DNA of 64,000 bases from Laccaria trichodermophora (Eukaryota > Basidiomycota > Agaricomycetes > Agaricales > Hydnangiaceae): NCBI GenBank assembly GCA_018417955.1, contig JACTVC010000023.1, positions 924,762 to 988,761 on the forward strand, given 5' to 3'. The notes below the pieces were generated by a model. The model saw only the letters and a list, made by a program, of their open reading frames with translations. It had not been told where the DNA came from and did no database searches. A program made the position numbers and the translations under genes. Below are positions 32,290 to 42,951 of this stretch, one piece after another (position 1 is the stretch's first letter; every line of letters begins with the position of its first letter).

Positions 32290-32556
32290 ATGAAACTCCT
32301 CTCAATCGCCATCGGGCTCTTTGCAACCCTCTACACCGCGGCTCCTGCAACAGCTATCAAGGAAGTCTGCAGCAACGCCTGCGATTCACCAATCCCGTTC
32401 TGCATCCAGGGATACACTGTGACGCATTTCAACGTTAATACTCCCGATCAATGCTGGCGATGCTGCCAGGCTATTCCGGACGGATTTGGGTGTTACGGTA
32501 CATACTTCTTTTTTTAGACAACCAGAACGCTAATTTGCTGTACCACAGAGGTCTAG
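32290..32556 (+). CDS. small secreted cysteine-rich protein, copy 2
   Basis: Exon 1 32290-32497, intron 32498-32548 (51 nt, donor GTACAT, branch CTAAT, acceptor CCACAG), exon 2 32549-32556, giving 71 residues. Without splicing the frame would end four residues later in a Phe run that is not conserved in the other copies. A hydrophobic ~22-residue signal peptide ends at ATA or near KEVC. The mature ~49 residues carry seven cysteines: VCSNAC, IPFC, QCWRCC and FGCYEV. The odd number allows three disulphides plus one free Cys, or a dimer. It has no CaaX box and no transmembrane segment after the signal, so the product is probably exported. I recognise no family. It is divergently paired with the membrane-protein gene of unit A. 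Confidence 0.72.
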
Positions 32557-32599
32557 ATCAGAGGAAATAGTCCTTCCTGTCTTTCTGTCCACAATCAGG

Positions 32600-33199
32600 G
32601 CCTCTGAATTGATTTGTTTTCTGAATCTACATCATGAATGAACGTTCATTGAAAATTCACAACTAGGCACTGGCAAGAAAATACACACTCCCAGTTGTAA
32701 ATGAAGGAGCTCACGGCTTGTCTTCGCATCGCGCCTCAAGTTGTCCTTGCATTAGTGTCAAAGTACTGGTACGATCCCCTTCTAGATTCTGGAAGACTGC
32801 ATCGTTGTGGAAAGGCAAGTCCTCGCAGTCACCACGATCATCGATTACTTACCGCACCTGATAGAAATCGACGTCTTCAGACTCTTAGTATGGGAAGGCA
32901 TCCATTACTGAACGCCTCACGATTCTTAAAGCTTTCCCAAGATTCTCCCGAACCTGCTGCCGATCATGTTGTCTCATTTACTTGACGTTTGATCATTCAA
33001 GTGAGTCAGTTGTGATATTCGACATCGATAACCAACTCACATCCAACACTAATTTCGGGAGATGAGTACTCAAGTCATGCAATCATCATCAAGAGTAGCG
33101 TTAGAAGGCTCAGCCATCCATATTTTTCTATCACTAGAGCCCCTTGCAATAAGATAATTAGGCTTTTACAAGTTTGTTCACCTGCAAGTCCAAGGACGA
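32600..33199. repeat. SSP-unit downstream repeat, unit A
   Basis: Non-coding block shared with 10480-10720, 38990-39400 and 47240-47660, containing CAAGTTGTCCTTGC and GGAAAGGCAAGTCC. From about 33001 the sequence instead matches 48243 onward in unit C. The segment present in unit C at about 47660-48240 is missing here. Confidence 0.6.
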
Positions 33200-33900
33200 G
33201 GGAATACCTGCAAGATCGTGGCTCGAAACCTCCTTCATCCCTCTCAGTACTCTAAGCTCATGCTTCACTGTCCACTTCTACAGTTCTTCGCTGTTGACCC
33301 CTTGGGTGGATCTGGACACTCCCCATGGCCCTCAGCCCAAGCTATCAAATTGTCTGCGTAATCGTCGTCCAGACAGTCAAGAGGCCCTGAAAACCAACTG
33401 ATCAGCCCTCCAAGAAACCAAATTCAGGTATAGATAAATGTTACCAGGTTTTGGCAAAATTAGCTCATCCCACTCATCTCTTTGCCGTTTTTCCTCATCT
33501 GTGAGAGGCATTGCATGCATAATCGCCAAGAAGTTGTCTATCGCTGACTGTCTTTTGTCGTCGTCCTCGATCTAGAGTAACTCTTCAACATTTTGGAATT
33601 GTAAAAGAAACCAAGTACAGACTGCTGAGAGGTGTTTCGGAATGACGGTTAGGCCACCATAGCAAGTCTTTAAACAGTTGTGAGGTGACGTGATTGAAGG
33701 GTATACAAGCCACGCACACGATCTTTATTGTACAACCACAGATGCACCCCAATGCGCAAGTTTTCTCTGGGGATGGTGTTGGCAGACTCTGCAGCTGAAA
33801 TTTCTGAGGGATCAACATTTTTCGTCATGGTTGGGAGGATAAGATGTGTTGTGACTTGGACTTGTTTCAAAATTCCATGGGTGCATTACATCAGCAAGCT
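33200..33900 (-). pseudogene. unrecognised minus-strand gene, remnant in unit A
   Basis: Coding-like minus-strand pieces are LRIGVHLWLYNKDRVRGLY (about 33770-33710), then IEDDDKRQSAIDNF, MPLTDEEKRQRDEWDELI and, after an intron of about 59 nt (from about 33429 down to 33388), GPLDCLDDDYADNLIAWAE and HGECPDPPKGS. The pieces need frame changes to join, so it is listed as a remnant. Two tandem versions occur in unit C. I do not recognise the family. Confidence 0.35.
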
Positions 33901-34240
33901 GGTAGCAAGACTCTAGGGCAACTCCAAGAACTTTTCTCAACTGTTTCTAATTATGCACACACTCGGTGAAGCTGAGTTGAGTTTACGAGCATTTACCAAT
34001 TGTTTTCCAAATTGGTTGAGCTCGCTCCTCAGGGCGACGACGCCCCTAAACATGATTGCTACATGCATGCCCTCAGTGTTAGTATGTTCAAAACGATGCA
34101 TAAAGGGAATGAAAAGTGCCCAGTGGAACCCCCCAATCTCTTACTCAAGCAATGACAGCGTTCATTGACTGTATGCGTACAGAACTTTTATCAACTCACT
34201 ATTCTCTAACTTCGCCCTTCAACACCCACAAAGTCGCAAT

Positions 34241-34270
34241 GATAGATGCTGATCACACCCATGCCGCATC
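34241..34270 (+). pseudogene. truncated 5' end of the ORF at 50008
   Basis: ATGATAGATGCTGATC and about ten codons match the start of the 233-codon ORF at 50008 (MIDADxTHA). The match is cut exactly where unit B begins. This marks the duplication junction. Confidence 0.65.
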
Positions 34271-35187
34271 GTTATTTAATACTCAAGGGAAGAACGAAAA
34301 TTCAGGATGATACTCTGCAATGATGGGCTCCCTCCTACCCTCATACACGAAAGCCATTCTCTAAACTCAGCCGCTTTCTGAAAAAGATGGGGTTACATCA
34401 TAAAAACCATTGATCATCGAGTGGTCATGGTCCTGCACGTTAACAAGTTGGAGGTATGTATTTCATTCATCTAGACACACCTGCGTATAAAAACAAAGTT
34501 AGATGATCGCATTTCCTGTATTTCTTCGATTTGGATGAATGAACCTCGACGGGGTACCGTCCATGCGTGTTCAATACTCAACATCTGACAGGGATCGGGG
34601 GCATTATTTTCTGGCCATGATGAGGCTCACTATCGTGAGTCAGAGTCATAAGAAATCGTGTTTAGAGACGACGTCGTGCCACAGAGGTTTTATCTTATGC
34701 CGCTCCCGGAACCCTTCCTATAATCATCGCGAAACTCAAGCAAAGTCAATCACCCATGCGTTGTCTGTTCACCCTTGCCGGGGTCAGGTATCCAACTCCA
34801 AGCATTAACGCGTCAACGTCTCAAGCCCCGGTTCTCTTTTTTTTTCCAATCATCAGCAAGTTGGAGCTTCGGATTCTTGAGCTTCCATATACAAACACCT
34901 AACACATATCACCTGATGACGCTTATCGTCGTCGATACTCAACCTTCAAGCTGGAAGTGGTTGTACACTAACTGATCAAAAGTAATGTCACATGATTTTT
35001 TGGACAAAGTTGGTGCTATAACACAAGAACCAGACATTTTAAGAACTAAACTCTGGTGCATGAAACATAGCTAAAGAGGTGTAGATTGTATATACCAAGT
35101 CTGGAGATGAACAAATAAAAACTCAGGATAAGGCAGGGCATTGTAGCAGTAGAAGTATCGCGCTTATTTACCTTCAGTCACTTCATG

Positions 35188-35455
35188 AATCTGGCAACTG
35201 CATCAGTAACATGGCAAAATAGATTCCGGGTTTTTACTGGTTTTGGAAGTTGCCGGGGTGTCTGGAAACCCGAAAAGGAATGGTCTAAGGGTTTCTCCGG
35301 TCAGGGAATAGTGATCGTGTATATATTACGCTATTTGGGCGGCGGGTTTCCACCAAAGGCAACATAGGTTGCCAAGTTTCAATATTTTTCAATGTTTCGA
35401 GGTTTTTAGTGGTTTTCAGAGGTTGCCAGGGTTGAGAAACCCGTGGAAACTGATT
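35188..35455. other. unit B-specific insertion of about 270 bp
   Basis: Unit A passes from the CAGTCGCTTCA region (about 26860) to the block before the tRNA without this stretch. Inside, a ~40-bp motif occurs twice in direct orientation (about 35228-35270 and 35402-35443), with TTTTACTGGTTTT / TTTTAGTGGTTTT and GGAAACCCG / GAGAAACCCG. It may be a small element or a minisatellite. No clear terminal repeats were found. Confidence 0.35.
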
Positions 35456-35533
35456 TGCTCGATTACCGATGTGGATTTCTATACGTCAACTTTTCAGTGT
35501 GGGATATAACTTTACAAATTAGAGCCTTTGCAC

Positions 35534-35605
35534 TCCAGTATGGTGTAACGGCTAACATTACTGCCTTTCACGCTGTAGCGCCGGGTTCGATTCCCCGTAT
35601 TGGAA
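35534..35605 (+). pseudogene. tRNA-Glu(TTC) copy with stem mismatches
   Basis: Duplicate of 26957-27028 with the same length and anticodon. The anticodon stem has a T-T mismatch (ACTGC/GCTGT), the T stem a C-C mismatch (CCGGG/CCCCG), and the acceptor a G-T pair (TCCAGTA/TATTGGA). It is probably a tRNA pseudogene, though transcription cannot be excluded since the internal promoter boxes are nearly intact. Confidence 0.7.
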
Positions 35606-36589
35606 ATGTACAATGTGTACTACCAGCGCAGTTTTTATTCAAATTTTACAATGAAACCAAAATAATTTAAAACTCGTCCGGAATCCACTTACTATACGTA
35701 CAATGATTCACAAAGCTTGAATAACAAATCGAAGACGAAAATCCGCAAACTCAAGCTCCCTGTTGAACATGAATGGGGTGCAGGGGCTCCGTCTGATCAC
35801 ACGTATCCCCCATCTTTTGAATATAATGCCTCCGAGGTTAAGTGACATTATGACAAGATGCTAAGCTTCGGTTTTCTAGTCTGGTTTTTGTTTTCAAATT
35901 GGGTAACGACTCTCCGCTTTGAAAAGTTCGGGTACTTGGTTTACAGTGAAGGAGGCGGTACCCAGCCTGAATTGAAGCGTGGCGTTGATGCATCATGTCA
36001 GATGAGATTGAGCAGACGTAAAATTGACGTAAAAGCAAAAAGCAAGGCAACGCGTCGGCCGATATTCATCGTTGAATGATACCTTGGCGTGACCTAAATT
36101 GCTACCACAAGAAAGCCAATCACACCAAACAGTCTTCCCAAAATCGTGCGCACGAAGCGTACGGCAGCCAACCACACTGCCAGAGAGTAATCTCCCGGTC
36201 TTAATTACGCATTACGTATTGGTAAATGATAGTCACCCACCTCCGTGGATTCCTGCTTCCCTCGTAATGGACTTGTGAAATCATAAATGAAACGATAAGG
36301 TTTCTTTGAGCTCACGGCTGCGTCATTTTTATACTGGAAAATGCGCAATGGTGGCAGCATTCTGGCACATTATCGTGTTCCTCTAACGAGTCCGGGATTC
36401 CTGTCATGGCCTGAACAAAGCCTGGAGGAAGTTGTTGAAACGACTGGTTAGGCTCGCGCTCATAGGCCGCAAGGAGAGGTATTCCGCGATCAGCACACTG
36501 ACATAGCAGGAATATATTATTCACTTCAAAGGGTGTTGAAATCATACACAGAAGAAACAAGGTAGACGAGCACGAATAACGTATGCATT

Positions 36590-38183
36590 TCAATCCTCGT
36601 CCGAATCCTTCTCAACAAACACATCAAATTCTCGATTCTTCAACGTCGCAGAAGAAAGATAGTACTGCTCCTCGACCTTTTGAATGCCGACGGTATCTCC
36701 AATAAGCCAAGAGCTAGTCGCCAGAATATAAATCATCTGCCGGTCGTCATGACCAAGAGGTACGTCCCGATCCATTTCAAAGTCCTGCCAAGCATGAAAG
36801 AACAGCGCCAAAAGACCGCCTGTCATGACCATTCCCAGATTCGGATATTCGTAGATGAACAACAGAAGAGACGCTAGGAAAGTCATCGAGTATTGCATTC
36901 CGCACTCGGCAAAGTGGGCGAAGCGATAGATGCCTTTGGATGGTTCGAGGTAGCCAGTTTCGAAGATGACGAGCTCTAGATGGTGGGGAAAGAGGAAGAG
37001 CGTGGCTCCGGCTGCTATGCACCAGGGTAGGAAGAAAATTACGCGGATGGCAGACATGGCGATGGCGTGGAAGACGAAATCGGGGTATCTAGGTTCGTAG
37101 TCATCGGTCAGAACGGAGGAAGGGGTTACTTTGGGACCGATGTTAGGCTCTAAGCCTGTGGGGTATGCGTTGTCGACGGTGAGCTAACAGAGGTTTATGA
37201 GCGGCGCATATAGTCGATGAAAGTGAGCAAACCTGATTTTGGGAGTCGGTGGAAAGGCTCTCCACCAAAATGGGTCCGTTCGGCAGGGTATAGATGGTCT
37301 GTGAAGAGTGCTTTGGTCAATATTACTCGAAAAGAGGACGTAAATTACCGCCGCCGGTTGGGTATCGATATCGGGAGAAGAAAAGTATGGTGAACTGGTA
37401 TCGTCCTGGCTGATGTATCCGGAAGAGAAGGCACGCGGTAAAAGATCACCAGACTATACCGACCTGACCTGTAAGCGCTAAAATAAAACCTGGGAACTCG
37501 ACTCGCCTCGCTCGGCTGGGGGACAGTGGGGCTGCCTTCTAAATCCAATGCAGGAGGTTCCACGCGGTCCTCCTTGTGAGACGAAGTCAGGAAAGTACCT
37601 CCAAAAATAAATAACCCGGACCTCATTCGAATCCACAAGCATAGCACCCGGTTCTTGGTATAGCGGGGGGGGAGAAGGCGCGCGATTTGTAATGTCTTCC
37701 AGGACCAATGACGACGACGTCTCCAACATCGCTTCCGGGACCAACGTCGTCGCCACCAGTTCCAACATTGCGTCTGGGGCTATCTGATGGATGGCTATGA
37801 AACGCTTCCGAAATTTGAAGAAACATGAAACAAACCTCAACCTCAACTACCCTTCGTTCCTCTAATTGCTGCGAAACCTGCGCGATATCCGCGCCTTTGC
37901 CTACAGCCTTTGAACCGAAGTACGAGTCTACCGCTGAGCCGTCCATATCTCTCTCAAGGGCCTCGTGTATGCCCTGATAGACATTGATGGGCACATCTTG
38001 ATCCACAGGCGTCGTCAACGCCGAGGTAAATGGCGAATCGTCGGTCGTCTCTGAGTTGTTTCGCTCCATCTCCGTCAGCTCGAAGAGACGGTCCTGCAGC
38101 ACTATGGTGTGATTGATATCGTAGCTGTGCGAAATGGCGCTTACCTCCTGTATCGTATCAACGTTGTTCGTCGTCTTTGTCAT
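36590..38183 (-). CDS. duplicated multi-pass membrane protein, copy B
   Basis: The exon structure is the same as copy A: 38145-38183, 37836-38093, 37622-37783, 37525-37572 (3' edge uncertain), 37349-37453, 37233-37298 and 36590-37183, all GT-AG with equal exon lengths. The protein differs from copy A at scattered sites (MTKTTNNVDTIQE at the start; DVFVEKDSDED at the end) and is intact. The membrane part is again in the last exon, with PWCIAAGATLFLFPHHLEL and FAHFAECGMQYSMTFLASLL. The ATG lies 484 bp from the ATG of SSP3 on the other strand, so the two very probably share a bidirectional promoter. The function is unknown. Confidence 0.7.
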
Positions 38184-38536
38184 TGTCGGCGGAGAAGATG
38201 ATGGTAAGAGAAGAAGAGCTGTCACGCGTGACCAAGAGTAGCCTTCCCGCGAACGAATTGATTCCTCATGCATCGCATTCGACCAAAGTGTCCCAGAAAA
38301 TCAGTTTCCTCGGAAAGATTTGCGAGGGACTACCTCTCCGCCCAATAAAGCTTACAACCAGAAGGCACTTGCGTTATGGCGCCCGCTCCCGAAATAAGCA
38401 ACTTGGCAGCGTCCACACACACTCGTCAAAAAATGCACAGGTAAGTATCTTTCCGTAATGTGGTCATGATCAATCTTCGGAAAGATAAACATCTCATCCC
38501 AGATTTCTATCGCCCGACAGCCCTGGATAAGATGGA

Positions 38537-38543
38537 TATAAAA
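38537..38543 (+). promoter_or_regulatory. TATA box of SSP copy 3
   Basis: TATAAAA 131 bp upstream of the ATG at 38668, in the same context as in the other units. Confidence 0.6.
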
Positions 38544-38667
38544 ACCCACTTCTTCTTCTGCGGTACTCATCTCTAGCATATACTTACTATCCCGCCGTAG
38601 TACGTCCCTTGATATCCCACCTTTGATTCTCTACTCATGGTCAGACCCCAATCAGTAAAACACAACC

Positions 38668-38938
38668 ATGAAACTCTTCTCAATCACCATCGGGCTCATC
38701 GCCACGCTCTACACCACGACTCCTGCAGAAGCCATCAAGGAAGTCTGCAGCAACGCCTGCCACTCACCAATCCCGTTCTGCATCCAGGGATACACTGCGA
38801 CGCGTTTCAACGTTAATACTCCCCACCAATGCTGGCGATGCTGCCAGGCTATTCCGGATGAATTTGGGTGTTACGGTACATACTACTTCTTTCTATCGAC
38901 GACCAGAACGCTAATTTGGCTGTACCACAGATGTCTAG
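38668..38938 (+). CDS. small secreted cysteine-rich protein, copy 3
   Basis: Exon 1 38668-38875, intron 38876-38930 (55 nt), exon 2 38931-38938; 71 residues. The unspliced frame would run to 107 codons, but the intron ends, branch site and length match the other copies. The signal peptide and all seven cysteines are kept. The mature part differs by several charge-changing or polar substitutions (NACHSPIPFC, NTPHQCWRCC, IPDEFGCYDV). Changes clustered in the mature peptide around fixed cysteines fit diversifying selection or relaxed constraint; a dN/dS test is needed. It is paired head-to-head with membrane copy B. Confidence 0.72.
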
Positions 38939-39650
38939 ATCTGAGGAAATATTCCTTCCTGTCCTTCTGTCCACAATCAGCGCCTCTTTGAATTGATTTA
39001 TTTTCTGAATCTACATCATGAATGTACGTTCATCGAAATTTCACAACTAGGCACTGGCAAGAAATACACCCTCCCATTACCATTAAAATGAAGGCGCTCA
39101 CTGCTAAGTCGTCTTCGCATCGCGCCTCAAGTTGTCCTTGCGTTGGTGTCGAAGTACCGGTACGATTCCCGGTTAAATTCTGAAAAACTGCATTAAATGA
39201 TCCCTTCGCTTAGGACTTGGAAAGGCAAGTCCTCGCTGGCAGTCATCACGATCATCGATCCCTTACCGCACCTGATGGAACCGACGTCTTCAGATTCTTA
39301 GTACGGGGAGGCATCCATTATAATTTATTGAACAGCTCACAATTTTCGAGCTTCTCCCGAACCCTCCGCCGATCATGGTTGTCTCGTTTACTTGATGCTG
39401 CCCTAGTTGTCCGATGTACACAAAATGCACCGGGGGGTAGAAATGTTTACAACAAAAGTATCATGTATGTTTCAACAGATAGCGTTGTGCTTTGCACTGC
39501 TCCGCTTAACAAATGTTCTTACCGGTTGACTACGGCTTTCAACATACAGCCAAACGGTTCGAGCCACTCACCGCCAGGCCAAAGCGCCGCGAAAAAAATG
39601 CGCAGTTTCACTAAGTACATACATACTTTTGAACGCCAGAGCATTGTTGC

Positions 39651-40284
39651 TGCTGTCGCGGTTGTCCTCTGTTTGGTACCGACAGTGGCGAGAAGGTGAA
39701 TTTGTACAAATGTACATGGCATCGAAATTGACCTCGTGTTGTATGGAAACACAGATTGCCGAAATTCTTGAGAGTCATGTGCGGTAGAAATATCGAAATC
39801 TACTCAGGCTACTATTGTCGATTGACTGCGTGAGCAGCGGATGAGGATAAAACGACTATGGAGAAGGCCTGTTGGATTTCAAAAGTTCCATCAAGGATAG
39901 GGGCATTTCAGAATAGCCCAGTCAGGCTGCTAATGCGATCGCATGTATTTAACGAAAGATTGTGTTCCCAGAGGTTCTCATAATTCCTGCTTTGCCCACT
40001 GGCGTCGAAGAACATCTCTCCGAAATGGACTTTGGTTCCCCTTTGACCGATATTGGAAGTGACACCGCAATGACACCGACGACGACCACGTGTCCATTGG
40101 AACCGCAAGATCCAGCGAAAAGACAACAGGAGATTTTAAAACTCCTATTTTCCCGGAAGCCCACAGCAGACAGGCAACGCCATTGACAGGAAGGGGGACG
40201 GCAACACAAGCCGCATCATGTCGCTCAGCGCTCAACGGTTCAAACTCGGCGCTGACCTTATGTAATCTGAAATTGGTCTCACAG
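39651..40284. other. end of unit B; unresolved 5' region of the kinase
   Basis: Unit B similarity fades near 39650. A frame from the ATG at 40025 (DFGSPLTDIGSDTAMTP) may be the first exon of the downstream FunK1 kinase, since it is in the same frame register. In-frame stops from 40184 require an intron whose ends I cannot place. Confidence 0.35.
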
Positions 40285-42724
40285 CATTCCCTACCTCGCC
40301 CCCATCGTCGAGATGGATGTCAAGAACAATGGGAAAGTGGACTTCCGGACTTTCCTTAAGTACTCGCTGAGGAAAGTTTGCACCCGGGAAGGACCCAATA
40401 TTTTGGAGCGATGTCTTGAGGCCGTCTTACCGGTCTGTAACGCGGTTCGAACGAAGTCATTGTTGGAAGACTAGTAAGTGCGTCGATATTTTACTGAGGT
40501 TGCAAATCTAAACCTTATACAGCTGCAAACAGCCTTCCGAGGTTGAGCGCTACGCACCCAAAATCGAAGCTTTCAACCACATTTTGGACGGGCTCAGAAC
40601 CGTTCGGCCACGCGATTGCGATTTCAAACCCCCCACCGACGTCATGTTCCATCGCAGCGACCCAAAAATCATGAACGCGACGCACGGTGGTTTGTCAACA
40701 ACACGAAAACCAGACGTTATTTTGGCTTCAAAACAAACCATCGCCGCATCACAGAATAACGAACGCCTACATCCGACGCAAGCTCCTTCCCAACCATTTG
40801 ACTGGTCCATCATAAATCTTCCTGTGGAAGAAAAATGTATCAAGAAGAAGATCGATCCCCCTCCTGCTTCTTATTCCACATCTTTGTCGCTATACATCCC
40901 TGTGACCAAAGACATAAGTAAGCCGCTGAAGACGAGACCAATCCCAGATCCTGGGGAGTCCGCACCCTCGGTCGAATATCTGGACGATGAACTTGACGCG
41001 GAAGAGGAGGGCGAGGAACCTCGAGACGAAACAATGCGACAATCGACCGGTTGGAAAGACGATGAAGTTAGAAAAGGCCAGCGAAACGAACAGAGTGGGG
41101 AAGGCGAGGAAAGCGAGGAAAGTGAGGAAAGCGAGGAAAGTGAGGAAAGTGAGGAAGGAGAGGAAGACGGGGAAGGCAGAAATATGGGGGGATTCACACC
41201 GTCAGGCCTGAAGCGGCGTTGGCCAGGAGTGGGGAACGCCCCTTTGAAGAGATTAAAACGTACGAAAGGACCGGAAATCCTCCAACCTTACACGAAAATA
41301 CCACCGATTGTCCAAAACGCGCTTTATGCTTCTGAGATGTTGAACCGTGGAGTTTATACTCTGAACACACATACTATGGTAATCGCCGGTGAGCCACTTC
41401 GTTACTTACTCATTTTCCTTCAAGTTCATTATCTTTCACCAGATGATGTTGCGTGGATTTGGTTCTTTGACCGCCAAGGCGCAATCCAGACCACGGGTAT
41501 CAATATAATACAGGATCTTCCTTACTTCGCTGCCCTTCTTTTCGCGTTTCAACGCTTCAGCGTGCGGAACTGGGGTATCGAACCTTCTCTTCAAAATTCC
41601 ACCAACATTTACGCGCCGTTCGAGATGAGGTTTCCCACTGAGGAGGGTCAGCGACCTTTGAAGGTGCTTATCAACCCTTCCGACAAGATCTATGATCAAT
41701 TCACTCTGAATGGTCGATCGACACGAGTGCTAGCCGCTTCCACTCGGTCAAAGAGGTGTGATCCTAACGGCGTCAAATTGTCCAATCGCGGTCTCGTCGC
41801 AAAAATCTACTGGCCGGAAGAGTCGAGAACTAACGAAGCGGTTGCCATCGAGCGTGCACACGATCTCCTAAAGGACTCTGCGTTAAAACAACACCTACCC
41901 ACCGTCATCTGTTGGATAGATTTGGAGCATAGTACGACCGGGGATATCCGCGAAAAGTTGGGGCTTACGGACGAAAATACAAAGTCCCGTGTGCTCCGTG
42001 TTCTTATTGCAATCCGTCTGGAGCCATTGGGATCTTTGAGAAATGAAGAAAAGTTTTTGAATGGTTGGAAAGGGTGCTTTGAATGTAGGCGTTCAGTTCC
42101 TTATCGATTGGCATCCTTCGCTTACAGGTTATGCAGGTCATCATCAGCTCTGGTTAAAAGGGATCCAACATGGCGATATTAGCCTTTGGAACCTGATGTG
42201 GGACCCACTTCGTTGCGTTGGTGTCCTGAATGATTTCGATCTCATTCAAATTTACGGGGAGCCATCTAAAGGCGGACGACGAACTGGGACCATCGCCTTT
42301 ATGGCCCTTGACCTCCTCTCTCTTCAAGGGGTCCCACGCCGGTACAAACGCCTGTATCGTCACGATCTCGAATCGATGTTATGGGTCTTAATTTGGATCT
42401 GCTTATCCATCGAGTACACGGAGGATGTCCCTCAAGGCCTGCGCGCTTTCGATCTGCGCCGACAGAGGGATCAGCTTGATCTCTGGAAGAATCCTCTAAC
42501 TTCAAGGTCAACAAGACTCGACGTCCTCGCCAATTCCGATGAATTTGTGACCTGCAAGTTTTTTTAGCAGACTTAGGAATTTAGCGAATCGATTCATTGA
42601 GTGGTTGAATGATCAGAGGGCGAGGAGAAGCAAGGAGGTTAAGCCGGTGGACGTTGTGGAAAACATCGAGGAGACATACAATATGATTATGGCACTTGTG
42701 AAGGACTATGAAGACTCAGCTTGA
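40285..42724 (+). CDS. FunK1-type protein kinase (frame break near 3' end)
   Basis: Exons 40285-40473, 40523-41388, 41443-42084 and 42137-42724 encode about 760 residues. The start is unresolved; an in-frame ATG is at 40313. The N-terminal part has YAPKIEAFNHILDGL and an acidic (S-E-E)n run (about 41095-41165). The FunK1 kinase fold follows: SEMLNRGVYTLNTHTMVIA|DDVAWIWFFDR, the lysine strand LVAKIYWPEE, CHHQLWLKGIQHGDISLWNL with the catalytic HGD, LNDFDL as the DFG-like motif, RTGTIAFMALDLL and RHDLESMLWVLIWI. The intron 41389-41442 is 54 nt with no stop, so retained transcripts would stay open. After DEFVTCK an extra base in the T7 run 42559-42565 breaks the frame; without it the reading continues LRNLANRFIEWLND to a stop at 42724. 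This family is expanded in mushrooms. The gene separates units B and C. Confidence 0.75.
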
Positions 42725-42951
42725 AAGTTTCTCTACACGCACTCGTTCCCAGATATTTCATCTATGTACCTTTTCGCGGTTTGCAAATTAAGGCAACTTT
42801 GGTCTCCTTGCATACGAGTTCTTGTGGTAGACAATTGTGACGAGTTAATTCACATGAAAACTGACTAGTTCGGCTAACAATTTCTTCCACCAAACCGCAC
42901 CTTTTTTTATTCACTACATCACACCCACGAAAAAGGGTGACATTGGAGGGA
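42725..42951. other. short convergent intergenic space
   Basis: Nothing supported. It lies between the kinase and a minus-strand hypothetical gene. Confidence 0.4.

Larger units (their letters stand above)
25565..34270. repeat. segmental duplication, unit A
   Basis: First of two directly adjacent units. The start (around AAAGGAAGAACGAAAATTCAGG at 25588) matches the start of unit B at 34286, and the end carries the first ten codons of an ORF that is complete only at 50008. Contents in order: tRNA-Glu (26957), membrane-protein gene (28002-29590, minus), a 2.2-kb insertion, SSP2 (32290, plus), a decayed minus-strand gene (about 33200-33900) and the truncated ORF start (34241). The match to unit B runs through genes and spacers alike, with indels. 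Between 25565 and 26956, and from 27029 to 28001, no further gene is seen. Confidence 0.8.
34271..39650. repeat. segmental duplication, unit B
   Basis: Directly follows unit A. It contains a degenerate tRNA copy (35534), membrane-protein copy B (36590-38183), SSP3 (38668) and the downstream SSP block (to about 39400). It then shares about 39400-39620 with unit C (TTTGCACTGCTCCGCTTAAC) rather than with unit A. It lacks the 2.2-kb insertion and the later part of unit A. Stretches 34271-35533 and 35606-36589 hold no other gene. Confidence 0.8.
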
